From positions 1 to 62,559 of the forward strand of contig JAUMUJ010000009.1 of NCBI GenBank assembly GCA_030530785.1: a DNA stretch of 62,559 bases. Direction: 5' to 3'. A program made the position numbers and the translations under genes. Source of the stretch: Moraxella sp. GTDB taxonomy: Bacteria; Pseudomonadota; Gammaproteobacteria; Pseudomonadales; Moraxellaceae. Below, in pieces: positions 54,065-62,559 of the stretch (positions are counted from its first letter, which is position 1; every line of letters begins with the position of its first letter). Under the pieces are notes generated by a model. The model did not search any database. It saw nothing but the letters and a program-made list of their open reading frames with translations, and had not been told where the DNA came from.

Positions 54065-54573
54065 TTTATCTTATCCTAGACGTGCATTATCAGGACGATG
54101 GCGGTAGCACAACTGCCCATGTCGCCGCCATTCGCTTTACGGGAGTGCAGACGCACACCATCTTAAATCACTATCGGCTCTGTGTGCCTGATGTCGCCCC
54201 TTATCAATCAGGGCAGTTTTATCAGCGAGAGATGCCTTGTCTTTTGGCACTATTGGCGACCATCAGCGAGCCTTTTGATGTCATCATCATAGATGGCTAT
54301 GTCTATTTGGACGGTCAGCAAAAAGCAGGTCTGGGCAAGCACCTATACGACCACCTACCCACCCCAAAGCCCATCATCGGCATTGCCAAAAATCGCTTCA
54401 TGGGTATCAGCGAACACTTTGCGGTGTATCGTGGCACGAGCAAGCACCCCTTATATGTAACCAGTATCGGCATTGATGACCCCGCCACCTTTGTCAAGCA
54501 GTTACAAGGCAAACATCGCCTGCCCGACATCGTCTCCCAAGTAGATAGACTTAGTCGCCCCGCCCAATCGTGA
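54061..54573 (+). CDS. Endonuclease V family protein (short form)
   Basis: A 170-residue protein resembling endonuclease V, which nicks DNA at deaminated purines (inosine). Matching blocks are LDVHYQ (catalytic Asp), VPDVAPYQSGQFYQREMPCLLALL, VIIIDGYVYLDGQQKAGLGKHL, IIGIAKNRFMG, and PLYVTSIGID, with a final R.PD...VDRLSR. It is about 50 residues shorter than Escherichia coli Nfi, mainly at the N terminus and in the DG.G.HPR loop, which reads DGYVYLDGQ here. Activity is therefore plausible but not assured. It is coupled to coaE by a 4-bp overlap. Confidence 0.75.
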   Translation: MIYLILDVHYQDDGGSTTAHVAAIRFTGVQTHTILNHYRLCVPDVAPYQSGQFYQREMPCLLALLATISEPFDVIIIDGYVYLDGQQKAGLGKHLYDHLPTPKPIIGIAKNRFMGISEHFAVYRGTSKHPLYVTSIGIDDPATFVKQLQGKHRLPDIVSQVDRLSRPAQS

Positions 54574-54578
54574 GCCAA

Positions 54579-54611
54579 ATAAAAACCGCCCCATACAGAG
54601 CGGTTTTTTTA
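54579..54611. terminator. Bidirectional terminator after the endonuclease V-like gene
   Basis: AAAAACCGC (54581-54589) pairs with GCGGTTTTT (from 54600), flanked by A and T runs between convergent genes. Confidence 0.8.
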
Positions 54612-54631
54612 AGTATCTGGTAAAGCCCAAA

Positions 54632-55114
54632 TTACTCAGGGATACGAAGCACTTGACCCACATAAATCTTGTCTGGGTGAGACAGTAGCGGTCTGTTGGC
54701 TTCAAAGATTTTCATGTAGTCGCCATTGCCATACATTTCTTTGGCGATTTTTGAGAGCGTATCGCCTGATTTGACGGTATAAAAACGAGACTCAGGCTCA
54801 GGGGTTGCTACGGTCATTTGGTCATCCACATGAGCCACATACTGCACGTTTCCTGCCGCCAGCACTGCTTTTTCACGTTCAGCCTGAGACTGTGCCACGC
54901 CTTTTAGGACAACCGTGTCGGTGTCGCCATTGTAGTTTATGGACAAACCATCAATCTTAGCATTGGCTTGCACACGAGCCAAAAGCAGGTTGGCAATCTC
55001 TTGGGCGGTTGGCTCTGCCACAGGGGTAGACGTGGTCTGTGCTGGTGCTTCGTCTTTTTTGTTGCGATTAAATACTTTGTCGCCGATGTCTTTGGCAAAA
55101 CTAAAAATACCCAT
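54632..55114 (-). CDS. LysM and BON domain protein (Kbp/YgaU-like)
   Basis: A 160-residue protein. The N-terminal MGIFSFAKDIGDKVF and BON-like region (residues about 38-100, with VVLKGVAQSQAEREKAVLAAGNV) are followed by a LysM domain (FYTVKSGDTLSKIAKEMYGNGDYMKIFEANRPLLSHPDKIYVGQVLRIPE). This matches Kbp/YgaU, a potassium-binding stress protein. There is no signal peptide. It has its own promoter region and is followed by a terminator. Confidence 0.92.
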   Translation of the reverse strand: MGIFSFAKDIGDKVFNRNKKDEAPAQTTSTPVAEPTAQEIANLLLARVQANAKIDGLSINYNGDTDTVVLKGVAQSQAEREKAVLAAGNVQYVAHVDDQMTVATPEPESRFYTVKSGDTLSKIAKEMYGNGDYMKIFEANRPLLSHPDKIYVGQVLRIPE

Positions 55115-55230
55115 GATAACTCCTTAAATGGTTGGGGGATACTGTGTATATAGTATTACAAAATTAGCCATCTTGCATTAACATTTGACCAAAAAATTGT
55201 TATGCTTATGTAGCGGTATGTTACGCAATA

Positions 55231-55258
55231 AAAAAACCACTTCTTAATGAAGTGGCTT
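55231..55258 (-). terminator. Terminator after acpP
   Basis: CCACTTC (55237-55243) pairs with GAAGTGG (55249-55255) around a 5-nt loop, followed on the minus strand by a run of T. Confidence 0.75.
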
Positions 55259-55274
55259 TAATGTCAAAGACAGA

Positions 55275-55508
55275 TTATAGCTTGGCAGTAACGTAGTCAA
55301 TCGCTTTTTGAACGGTGGTCAGCTCGGCTGAATCTTCGTCAGGAATGGTGATGCCAAACTCGTTTTCAAACGCCATGACAAGCTCAACAAGGTCAAGCGA
55401 GTCCGCTCCCAAGTCGTCCATAAAAGACGCTGTGTTGTTAATTTCGTCAGCATTTAGGCTCAGTTGTTCAGCAACGGCGGCTTTCACTTTGGCTTCAATA
55501 TCGCTCAT
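55275..55508 (-). CDS. acpP: Acyl carrier protein
   Basis: A 77-residue ACP with the phosphopantetheine site serine in [18 protein letters not shown]. It carries growing acyl chains in fatty-acid synthesis. The ATG at 55508 gives the normal length; a longer in-frame start at 55526 is unlikely. It lies 247 bp downstream of fabG on the same strand. Confidence 0.97.
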   Translation of the reverse strand: MSDIEAKVKAAVAEQLSLNADEINNTASFMDDLGADSLDLVELVMAFENEFGITIPDEDSAELTTVQKAIDYVTAKL

Positions 55509-55754
55509 GATAAGTATCCTTTTCAAAGGTTAAAGGTAGGTTAAACACCATAAAAAATAACACACCAATTTTATGGCAAGACGTGCGTATGATAAAACAT
55601 TTTTGGGTTTTGTGCAAGTGCTTAGTACGCTTGTTCACATATTTAGTGGGCTTTTTGGTATTAACCCAAGCCCACCACGCCAATCATAAAACCTCCTTAT
55701 TTGGTTGGTCTTTTATGAAACCATTAAAGGTTGTCGTCTTATTGGCGTTTTGGT
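55509..55754. other. Intergenic region between fabG and acpP
   Basis: 246 bp holding the acpP promoter region. A 64-codon plus-strand frame with a hydrophobic stretch crosses it, but it lacks a ribosome-binding site I can recognise and is not called as a gene. Confidence 0.4.
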
Positions 55755-56483
55755 TTACATATACATACCGCCATTGACCGCAAGCACCTCGCCTGTGATG
55801 TAGCTTGCGTCCTCACTTGCCAAAAACGCCACCGCTGCTGCCACTTCATGGGGCTGCCCCATGCGTCCAACAGGCACAGCATCTAACATGGAGTTAATCA
55901 AACGCTCGTCTAGCTCTTCGGTCATGTCAGTTTCCACAAAACCAGGAGCGACACAGTTTACCGTAACGCCACGAGAGCCAATCTCACGAGCCAACGCACG
56001 GGTAAACCCCTCCACGCCTGCTTTTGATGCAGCATAGTTGGCTTGACCTGCGTTACCCATCTGCCCGACCACAGACGTGATGTTAATAATCCGCCCAAAA
56101 CGGGCTTTCATCATGCCACGCACGGCACGGCGACTGACCCGATAAATGCTGGTCAAGTTGGTATCAATCACGCTGTCCCAGTCATCATCTTTCATACGCA
56201 TCAAAAGACCGTCTTTGGTGATGCCTGCGTTATTAACCAGCACGCTGACACTGCCATAAACACTGTCTATCTCCTCAAACAGCTTATCAATGGCAACATC
56301 ATCACAGACATTCAGCACCCGACCAATGCCCCCCGACTCGCCCAAATACTCAGCGATGGCATCCGCCCCTTTTTCGCTGGTGGCAGTACCGATGACAAAA
56401 TGCCCATCTTTGGCAAAACGCTCGGCAATGGCTCGTCCGATACCACGACTTGCCCCTGTTACTAAGACTATCTTACGACTCAT
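55755..56483 (-). CDS. fabG: 3-oxoacyl-ACP reductase
   Basis: A 242-residue short-chain dehydrogenase. The NADPH-binding TGASRGIGRAIAERFA is at residues 9-24, NNAGITKDGLLMRM in the middle, the catalytic tetrad includes INITSVVGQMGNAGQANYAASKAG, and TGEVLAVNGGMYM ends the protein. It reduces the keto group in each elongation cycle. It overlaps fabD by 11 bp. Confidence 0.97.
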   Translation of the reverse strand: MSRKIVLVTGASRGIGRAIAERFAKDGHFVIGTATSEKGADAIAEYLGESGGIGRVLNVCDDVAIDKLFEEIDSVYGSVSVLVNNAGITKDGLLMRMKDDDWDSVIDTNLTSIYRVSRRAVRGMMKARFGRIINITSVVGQMGNAGQANYAASKAGVEGFTRALAREIGSRGVTVNCVAPGFVETDMTEELDERLINSMLDAVPVGRMGQPHEVAAAVAFLASEDASYITGEVLAVNGGMYM

Positions 56484-57426
56484 ATAAATGCTCCAATTTT
56501 TCTAAACGTGCCAACTTATCGGTAGGCAAAGCAGTGATGGGGGTTTTTTGGCGTTTGGCAAGGTTGGACAGCACGTTACCTGGTCCACACTCTATAATGA
56601 CATCAATGCGTTTGTCCGCCAGTTTTTGCATGGTTTTTGACCATAATACAGGCTCGGATAGCTGCTCAATCAACGCCGTCTTAATGTCGCCAACCGCTTT
56701 ATGAACCTCAGCATGGCGGTTTTGAATGACAGGGATTTGAGCTTGGGCAAAGGCGGTATTTGTCAAAAGCTCACCAAGTTTTTGGCTGGCAGGATTCATC
56801 AGCTCACAATGAGACGGCACAGAGACTTTTAAAGGAACGCACTTTTTGCCCAAATTTTCTACCGCCGATAACACCCGAGATACACCCACCTGTGTGCCTG
56901 CAATGACCACTTGACCAGGACTGTTAAAATTGGCAGGATTGACAATGCCCGTGTTATCCTTAGCGTCATCACATAAACTGACCACTTGCTCATCGTCCAA
57001 GCCCAACACCGCCGCCATCTGCGTATCCATGCCCGCCACAGCATCCGTCATGAGCTTGCCTCGCTCATGCACAAGGCACACAGCATCAGCCAGACTCATC
57101 ACGCCTGACGCCACCAAAGCAGAGTACTCACCCAAAGAATGCCCCGCCAGATATAAAGGCATGATGTTTTGGCTGGCAAGTTTTTCTTGCACAATCCGCC
57201 AAATCGCCACACTGGCACTCAAAAGTGCAGGCTGGGTGTATTTGGTCTGGTGCAGACGCTCTTCATCATGAGTAATCTCCCACAAATCAAAGCCCAAAGC
57301 ACGACTTGCTTCATCAAAAGTCGTCCGCACCACGTCAAAATGCTCGGCAAGCTCGTCCATCATGCCCACCGCCTGCGACCCTTGACCTGGAAACACCACA
57401 GCGATACGTTTATTATGCTCTGTCAT
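56473..57426 (-). CDS. fabD: Malonyl-CoA:ACP transacylase
   Basis: A 317-residue acyltransferase that loads malonyl groups on ACP. FPGQGSQAVGM opens the protein, LAGHSLGEYSALVASG carries the nucleophilic serine, VSVPSHCELMNPA the catalytic His, and IECGPGNVL the oxyanion region. It is coupled to fabG by overlap. Confidence 0.97.
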   Translation of the reverse strand: MTEHNKRIAVVFPGQGSQAVGMMDELAEHFDVVRTTFDEASRALGFDLWEITHDEERLHQTKYTQPALLSASVAIWRIVQEKLASQNIMPLYLAGHSLGEYSALVASGVMSLADAVCLVHERGKLMTDAVAGMDTQMAAVLGLDDEQVVSLCDDAKDNTGIVNPANFNSPGQVVIAGTQVGVSRVLSAVENLGKKCVPLKVSVPSHCELMNPASQKLGELLTNTAFAQAQIPVIQNRHAEVHKAVGDIKTALIEQLSEPVLWSKTMQKLADKRIDVIIECGPGNVLSNLAKRQKTPITALPTDKLARLEKLEHLYES

Positions 57427-57533
57427 AAATTACCTGTCTGTTGTTGATTGGTGGCTCATTGTACCACGTTTTAAAAGGGTTGGTTTTTGATTTTTTCATC
57501 TTTTTGTGGTCATATTGTGTTCAAAAAATACTC

Positions 57534-57573
57534 AATAAAAAAACCAAGCCCACCCTAAGATGACACTTGGCTT
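57534..57573 (-). terminator. Terminator after rpmF
   Basis: Around CCAAG/CTTGG, the minus strand reads AAAGCCAAG..GGGCTTGGTTTTTTT. It lies 26 bp after the rpmF stop and separates it from fabD. Confidence 0.6.
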
Positions 57574-57598
57574 TCTTTTGTCATAAAGCGTACGAAAG

Positions 57599-57787
57599 TT
57601 AGGCTTCTTCTACGGCTTTTACTTTAAATAACTGACGACCACGATAAAAACCATCTTTGGTGGCGTGGTGGCGAATGTGTTTTTCGCCAGTGGTTTTATC
57701 AATGCTCAAAGTAGCCACGCTGATACGGTCATGTGAGCGACGCATGTCTCTGCGTGAACGGCTTTTACGGTTTTGTTGAACTGCCAT
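57599..57787 (-). CDS. rpmF: 50S ribosomal protein L32
   Basis: A 62-residue L32: [20 protein letters not shown] at the start, then [28 protein letters not shown]. It follows yceD, the usual order. The plsX and fabH genes that often come next are missing; fabD is the next gene. Confidence 0.96.
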   Translation of the reverse strand: MAVQQNRKSRSRRDMRRSHDRISVATLSIDKTTGEKHIRHHATKDGFYRGRQLFKVKAVEEA

Positions 57788-57966
57788 GATAAGCTCCTAA
57801 AATGGGTATAAGGCTTGTGCCAAAAATCGGTCAGTGTCTTTTTGGGTCGCTTAGCATCATTTTGACCCCAATATCATCACACAAGACACACTAAACCTAG
57901 TATTATACCTAAAAATTTGATGATTTAAAAGGATAAAATCGTACTTTTTAAGAAGTTTTTGTCCAA

Positions 57967-58488
57967 TCAAGACGGTTTGGACTTTAAATTTGCCAAAATC
58001 GCAAAGGGGTTATCATCGGGCGTATCAGGCAGGTCGCCCACGCTGTCGGTCAATAATTCACAGTCATCATGGCGAGGCGATAAGGGCAGTGCCAATATCA
58101 GCCCGTCTTCTAGCAAATCCCTAATTGGCAGGTGGCTAGGATTGCCAAGCTCGGATAATAAAACATACTCTTGGTCTGCCACTTGGTCAATCTGGGTGTC
58201 GCTGTCTAAAAGTGCCATCTGATACACGCCCGACACGTCCACCACCAAAGGCGACAGGCAACGCTGACAGACCACCGACAGACAGCCTTTGACATCATAG
58301 GTCAGCCATAAAATGCCGTCTTTTTTGGTCAAATCCACCGACACCATCAAAGGCGTGTCTGCTTGGGTGTCGGCAGACAAGCGTTCAAGCTCAGCTAAGG
58401 CAAGTTCGCCTTGCCAAGTAAAGCCAATGTTTGCCCATTTGTCAAGGTTAATAGTGGCAGGGAGAGTTTTGTTGGGGGTGTGTGTCAT
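57967..58488 (-). CDS. yceD: YceD family (DUF177) protein
   Basis: A 173-residue DUF177 protein. The conserved centre is LSVVCQRCLSPLVVDVSGVYQMALL, and the acidic end (LPDTPDDNPFAILANLKSKPS) is typical. Members lie directly upstream of rpmF and are linked to 23S rRNA processing or accumulation; the mechanism is not settled. Here the gap to rpmF is about 180 bp. Confidence 0.92.
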   Translation of the reverse strand: MTHTPNKTLPATINLDKWANIGFTWQGELALAELERLSADTQADTPLMVSVDLTKKDGILWLTYDVKGCLSVVCQRCLSPLVVDVSGVYQMALLDSDTQIDQVADQEYVLLSELGNPSHLPIRDLLEDGLILALPLSPRHDDCELLTDSVGDLPDTPDDNPFAILANLKSKPS

Positions 58489-58639
58489 GGTATTTTGGTG
58501 TCAAAAATTTATCTGATTGTAGCAAAAAATCCCAACATTCGCCACCAAAAATCCACATAAGACAAAAAATGGCTTTTTAGGATTGCTTTTTGGGGAAAAT
58601 TTGGATAGAGTAGAGTTTTTGACCACACAAGGATTTTTT

Positions 58640-59770
58640 ATGAGTGCCTTACGAGATGACATTGACCCTGATGGGTTATTAGAGTATTCGGTCGTCTATA
58701 CCGACCGTGCCTTAAACCATATGTCAAAAGCCTTTCAACAGGTCATGACCGACTTATCTGCCACCTTAAAATCACTGTATCAGGCAGACGGTGTGGTCAT
58801 CGTGCCAGGTTCAGGGACATTTGGCATGGAGGCGGTCGCACGCTGTTTTGCCCATGATAAAAACGTGCTTATCGTGCGAAATGGCTGGTTTAGTTATCGT
58901 TGGAGTCAAATCCTTGACACCGCAGGCATCGCCAAAAGTAGCACCGTGTTCAGTGCAAGCATCACCGAACAAAACGGCAAACCCACCTTTGCCCCTGCCG
59001 ACATAGACACCGTAACCACCCACATCAACACCCACCGCCCCAGCGTGGTGTTCGCCCCGCACGTTGAGACAGCTTCTGGCATGATGTTGTCAGACGACTA
59101 CATCAAAGCACTCTCCCAAGCGGTGCATGACGTGGGAGGCATACTGGTCATTGACTGCATTGCCTCAGGCTGTGTGTGGCTTGACATGAAAGAGCTGGGC
59201 ATTGATGTACTACTGTCCGCCCCCCAAAAGGGCTTGTCTAGTACGCCCTGCTGTGGTTTGGTCATGCTCTCCGAACGTGCCAAAGCGATGGTAGCAGACA
59301 GTACACCCACCAGCTTTGCCCTAGATTTAAAGGCATGGCTTGGTATCATGACCGCCTACGAAAATGGCGGACACGCCTATTATGCCACCATGCCCACAGA
59401 TGGGTTAAGACAGCTAAGAGACACCCTAAATGAATGCCAAGCGGTCGGTTTTGACACCCTAAAATCCGCCCAAATTCGTCTGGGTCAAGAAATCCTAGCA
59501 GTATTAAATAACAAGGGCATACAAAGCGTGGCAAATCCTGTTGCCCAAGCAGTCGGGGTCATCGTCTGCCATGCTCCCACCGATGAGCTACACAAAGGGG
59601 TTACCTTTGCCAAACATGGCGTACAAATTGCAGGTGGCGTACCCCTACAAGTGGGTGAACCTGCCAACTATAAGAGTTTTAGAATTGGGCTGTTTGGACT
59701 GGATAAACTGACCGATGTGGACGGCACGGTCGCCCGATTTAAAAAAGCGTGCGATGAGGTGTTCGCCTAA
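58640..59770 (+). CDS. Class V PLP-dependent aminotransferase (alanine-glyoxylate type)
   Basis: A 376-residue fold-type I PLP enzyme. GSGTFGMEAVARCF forms the phosphate cup, APHVETASGMMLSDDYI follows, and VIDCIASGCVWLDMKELGIDVLLSAPQKGLSSTPCCGLVML carries the Asp and the Schiff-base lysine (APQKGL). The C-terminal GLFGLDKLTDVDGTVARFKKAC is normal. It resembles alanine-glyoxylate or serine-pyruvate aminotransferases; the exact substrate is open. The ATG at 58640 has AAGGA upstream and is preferred to one 57 bp further out. Confidence 0.88.
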   Translation: MSALRDDIDPDGLLEYSVVYTDRALNHMSKAFQQVMTDLSATLKSLYQADGVVIVPGSGTFGMEAVARCFAHDKNVLIVRNGWFSYRWSQILDTAGIAKSSTVFSASITEQNGKPTFAPADIDTVTTHINTHRPSVVFAPHVETASGMMLSDDYIKALSQAVHDVGGILVIDCIASGCVWLDMKELGIDVLLSAPQKGLSSTPCCGLVMLSERAKAMVADSTPTSFALDLKAWLGIMTAYENGGHAYYATMPTDGLRQLRDTLNECQAVGFDTLKSAQIRLGQEILAVLNNKGIQSVANPVAQAVGVIVCHAPTDELHKGVTFAKHGVQIAGGVPLQVGEPANYKSFRIGLFGLDKLTDVDGTVARFKKACDEVFA

Positions 59771-59781
59771 GATGACCCAAC

Positions 59782-59811
59782 AAAAAAGGATAGGTTGCCC
59801 TATCCTTTTTG
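59782..59811. terminator. Bidirectional terminator after the aminotransferase gene
   Basis: AAAAAGGATAG (59783-59793) pairs perfectly with CTATCCTTTTT (59800-59810) around a 6-nt loop between convergent genes. Confidence 0.85.
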
Positions 59812-59819
59812 GTGGTGGT

Positions 59820-60689
59820 TTATTGATAATAACCGACCGACACTTCCACTCGGCGGTTCGGCTCTAAGCAGTCAATCAGAGCTTTGTGAGACTGATTGTC
59901 GCTACATTCTTTGACTTGCATGGATTTACCGCCCCCTGTGGCGATGATTTGGGCGGGATTGACCCCTTTTGATACCAAATAAGCACGCACCGTTTGAGCT
60001 CTTAGTGCCGACAAATTCATGTTATACATCTCATCACCCAAGCGGTCGGTATAACCTGTGATGACGATTTGTCCGATGTTGTCGCCATAAGCTAAGATTT
60101 TATCGGCAATCTCATCTAATTTGCCACGCCCTTCTGCTTTCATGTGGTCAAGTTGCCATTTGTCAAAATCAAACAAAGCGTCCGCCCCAAGCCCAAAGTT
60201 TTCATGATGAAGTTTGGTGCTTGCCACCACAGGCACAGGCACGGACACAGGACTGATGGTCGGGCTGACCACTGGATTTGGCTTGGCTTGGTTGGCACAA
60301 TCGGCAGGTAGCCAGTAGAACTCTTGACCCTTATAGTTTTTATCAAAAATCACTTTATACTGACAGATTTTTACACTGTCATCGGCTTGATAAAATTTTA
60401 AAATATAATCCCACTCCCTAGCCTTTTGAGCTTCACTAAAATGAGGGCGACCGATAAGCTGATACAGCTCATCTTTGGAGATACCCGCACGGATTTTAGA
60501 CAAGTTTTCGCTGTTGGGGAATTGACCATCTTTTTGCCATGCCTTATCCAGTTTGGGAAAAACAATGTCTTGACTGTCGGCAACACGCCCATCATCGCTG
60601 ATGTTTTGGCTTAAATGCTTGGTTCCCATACAGCCTGTCATGGCACTCATCATCAGTGCAAAAGCGGTAAATTTTGTGAATATTTTCAT
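59820..60689 (-). CDS. Lipoprotein with BamE-like and OmpA domains
   Basis: A 289-residue lipoprotein. The signal peptide ends in the lipobox MTGC (Cys20). Residues about 60-125 resemble a BamE/SmpA domain (NLSKIRAGISKDELYQLIGRPHFSEAQKAREWDYILKF). A Pro/Val-rich linker (about 137-157) leads to an OmpA-type peptidoglycan-binding domain (ADALFDFDKWQL, VITGYTDRLGDEMYNMNLSALRAQTVRAYLVSKGV, IIATGGGKS, ALIDCLEPNRRVEVSVG). It should sit at the outer membrane and bind the cell wall. It starts just after the terminator of the autotransporter gene. Confidence 0.92.
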   Translation of the reverse strand: MKIFTKFTAFALMMSAMTGCMGTKHLSQNISDDGRVADSQDIVFPKLDKAWQKDGQFPNSENLSKIRAGISKDELYQLIGRPHFSEAQKAREWDYILKFYQADDSVKICQYKVIFDKNYKGQEFYWLPADCANQAKPNPVVSPTISPVSVPVPVVASTKLHHENFGLGADALFDFDKWQLDHMKAEGRGKLDEIADKILAYGDNIGQIVITGYTDRLGDEMYNMNLSALRAQTVRAYLVSKGVNPAQIIATGGGKSMQVKECSDNQSHKALIDCLEPNRRVEVSVGYYQ

Positions 60690-60704
60690 ACTGTTATCCT
60701 TTTT

Positions 60705-60731
60705 TTAAATACCGCCCGCAAGCGGTATTTT
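60705..60731 (-). terminator. Terminator after the trimeric autotransporter gene
   Basis: AAATACCGC pairs with GCGGTATTT around a 6-nt loop (60707-60729); the minus strand continues with a short T/A run directly before the lipoprotein gene's ribosome-binding site. Confidence 0.7.
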
Positions 60732-60748
60732 GTCAAATTAAGCCCGAT

Positions 60749-62559
60749 TTAGAAGTGGAAACCTGCACCGATGGCTCCGCCTGCGTTGCCTTGTGTGTCA
60801 GCAGAACCACTGATTTTCAGTACCCAGCGACCGTTATCAGACAACTTAGACAAACCAACTGCCACCGCACCTTCGCCATTATAGGTTGCCATACCACCTG
60901 TCAGCATGGATTTACCTGGAATATAAGCCTGTGGCAAGGCTGCCATCGCCATCGCTGATGATACCCCTGCATTGGCATCGTCTTTAACCTCATCAATTTT
61001 GGCGTTTAGCTGATTACCCATATTGATGGTGTTATTTGCCAAGTTGGTGATGGCTTCGTTGGTATGATACAACTGTGAGCCGTTGATGGCATCGGTTGAG
61101 GTGGCAGACACCACGCCTGCGGCGACATTTTGGATTTGGCGGGTTTGAGTGTCTGTGCCTACCGACACCACGCCCACCACGTCATTCACGCCTGACACAT
61201 TGGCATCATTTGCCCCTGCGTAAGTATAGTTGCCACCATTGGCTGTGGTATTCACCGCAACTGCGGACGAATTATCACCCAAAATCACCGAGTTGGCAAG
61301 CGTTTGAGTAACGTTATTACCAAGCACAAAGGTGTTGTCTGTTGCCACAGTGTTGTTATTACCCACCGAGTAGCTGTTTGCCCCATTGATGATGCTTGGG
61401 TCACCAATCGCACCAGAGTTTTCGCCCGTTACAATGTTACCTGTACCGATGGCGATGGTGTTTTTGGCATTCGCTTGCGAACCTTTACCCAAGGCGATGG
61501 CGTTTTCCCCAGACGCTTTGGCTTGATAGCCCACCGCTGATGCGTACGCACCAGATGCTGACGAATCTTCATCGTGTGCCTCTTGACCATCAATGTTTTG
61601 CTCGCCTGTGCCGTCATTGACATGGAAGAACTTGATACCGCCTTCATTCATGTTTTTGATGGCTGTGATGAGCGTGTTGTCTGTTTTGGCTTCATTGCCA
61701 GACACATTGTAGGTTTTAAGAGCATCTGACACATCAAGCTCTTTACCACTGCTGTCAGTAACCACGTTACCATCAGTGTCTGTTACCTTACCATCGGGCG
61801 TTGTGCCACCGATGACCTTATTGATGGTGGTGTTAATGTTGGTTACGTTGTTTTGTACGGTGGTTAAGTCGCCAATGGTCGCCACGTTACTGCGTTCTGT
61901 GGCATTGGGGTCATTTTTAATTTCATCAAGCGTTTTGCCATTTAGCCCACTGGCAACATTGGTAATTTTCTTGTTACCTGCATTGATGCCGTCAGTAGTT
62001 ACTTTCACATCGCCTGCAGTTAATCCGCTGTTGGTTAGGCTGACATTGTCGCCCACTTTAACGCCATCTTTGTTGATGGTGGTGTCGCCTGTGGTAACGC
62101 TGTCAAATTTCACGTCTTTGGCAGTGGCGATGGTAAAGTTGCCTTCATCACGGGTAATTTCAATGTTATCACCGTTGATAAAGTCCACGCTGTCGCCTGA
62201 GGCAATGAACTTACCTGCATCACCATTGGCTTTGGCAGTAAAGCCTGAGCTGTTGATGGCGTTGATGACATCACCTGCGGTGGCAAGGGCATTTTTATCG
62301 CCTGTGGTGGCAGCCTTACCATTGGTGCTGGTGATGGGGGCAGTGTTGGCAGTTAGGTTGCCATCAGCATCAGTTTTGATGGTGGTGTTGTCAGTTTTGG
62401 CTTCTACGGCATAAGTGGTGCTACCATCGGCGTTGTTTGTTGGGGTAACGCTCACACCTTTACCACCTTCAACCTTAGTGGTGGCAGCTTTTTGAGCCTC
62501 TTTTAACTGACCCACATTCACCGCATCATTGTTATCAGTACCAGCTTTAACGTTGGTGA
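60749..62559 (-). CDS. Trimeric autotransporter adhesin (YadA/UspA-like), 3' part
   Basis: At least 603 codons; the frame is open to the window edge, so the N terminus is missing. In order: repeated stalk segments (ADGSTTYAVEAKTDNTTIKTDADGN, GDTTINKDGVKVGDN, KKITNVASGL) and neck-type sequence; YadA head repeats (ASAVGYQAKASGENAIALGKGSQA, NTIAIGTG, SYSVGNNNT, NTFVLGNNV); a neck (QIQNVAAGVVSATSTDAINGSQL); and the C-terminal four-strand anchor (PQAYIPGKSMLTGGMATYNGEGAVAVGLSKLSDNG, ending AIGAGFHF with terminal Phe). Such proteins form trimeric surface fibres for host-cell or matrix adhesion, or serum resistance. Confidence 0.95.
   Translation of the reverse strand, partial: TNVKAGTDNNDAVNVGQLKEAQKAATTKVEGGKGVSVTPTNNADGSTTYAVEAKTDNTTIKTDADGNLTANTAPITSTNGKAATTGDKNALATAGDVINAINSSGFTAKANGDAGKFIASGDSVDFINGDNIEITRDEGNFTIATAKDVKFDSVTTGDTTINKDGVKVGDNVSLTNSGLTAGDVKVTTDGINAGNKKITNVASGLNGKTLDEIKNDPNATERSNVATIGDLTTVQNNVTNINTTINKVIGGTTPDGKVTDTDGNVVTDSSGKELDVSDALKTYNVSGNEAKTDNTLITAIKNMNEGGIKFFHVNDGTGEQNIDGQEAHDEDSSASGAYASAVGYQAKASGENAIALGKGSQANAKNTIAIGTGNIVTGENSGAIGDPSIINGANSYSVGNNNTVATDNTFVLGNNVTQTLANSVILGDNSSAVAVNTTANGGNYTYAGANDANVSGVNDVVGVVSVGTDTQTRQIQNVAAGVVSATSTDAINGSQLYHTNEAITNLANNTINMGNQLNAKIDEVKDDANAGVSSAMAMAALPQAYIPGKSMLTGGMATYNGEGAVAVGLSKLSDNGRWVLKISGSADTQGNAGGAIGAGFHF

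Noticed and set aside
55583-55777. 64-codon plus-strand frame with a hydrophobic start, between acpP and fabG
   Set aside because: No ribosome-binding site, it overlaps the fabG 3' end, and the opposite strand holds an equally long frame; support is too thin.
61776-62414. 212-codon plus-strand frame over the autotransporter
   Set aside because: It mirrors the repeated stalk of the adhesin gene; the Leu/Val/Ser-rich translation is an artefact of repeats.

Overview
The window looks like chromosomal DNA of a Moraxella-type gammaproteobacterium (Moraxellaceae). This rests on protein style, gene order (coaD next to a YfhL-type ferredoxin; yceD-rpmF-fabD-fabG-acpP) and a trimeric YadA/UspA-like autotransporter at the right edge. 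The species cannot be fixed from the sequence alone.

Left end (1-770): two strong tandem sigma70 promoters fire leftward out of the window. Next to them is a leftward rnpB gene (RNase P RNA) whose P12 arm is expanded by about 150 nt.

0.8-11.8 kb, all leftward: a tellurite/stress (Ter) island. In transcription order it holds terD, a DUF475 TerC-like membrane protein, a second TerD paralogue, a TerF-like TerD-vWA protein, an AIM24-family protein, a TerZ-like protein, then lemA, a large membrane M48 metallopeptidase, a TerD domain fused to a trypsin-like protease, and a NYN nuclease-LOTUS-LOTUS-TerD fusion broken by two in-frame stop codons. Hairpin terminators divide the island into several transcription units. 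The last four genes have their own promoter and form the most unusual part of the window.

11.9-26.6 kb: housekeeping genes (ferredoxin, coaD, nitroreductase, smpB, tsaC, infC with an apparent AUC start codon, thrS, kptA, pabB, vapBC, fabB, ssb, an H-NS-like gene, a MAPEG protein, osmC, rppH, rpmE2). Small secreted-protein genes and a decayed duplicate separate thrS from infC.

26.8-29.5 kb: a BPSS1780-type membrane-protein gene is split by an IS607-family element (serine recombinase plus TnpB). Precise removal of the element would restore the reading frame.

29.6-37.4 kb: two YbjQ-family genes, then an assimilatory sulfite-reduction cluster (cysI, DUF934, cysG) behind a structured leader, then valS.

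37.4-43.3 kb: an A/T-rich three-gene DNA-modification/defence cassette. It has an MmeI-like methyltransferase with an apparently degenerate nuclease region, a superfamily 2 helicase, and a GIY-YIG (T5orf172-like) nuclease.

43.4-62.6 kb: a histone deacetylase-like amidohydrolase, a YbjN protein, ccmAB, cardiolipin synthase, cobalamin nucleotide-loop genes (cobS, cobC, cobT, cobU), a decayed META-domain gene, a 2H phosphoesterase, tsaD, coaE with an endonuclease V-like gene, a LysM/BON protein, fatty-acid synthesis genes with rpmF, a class V aminotransferase, a BamE-OmpA lipoprotein, and the 3' part of the trimeric autotransporter.
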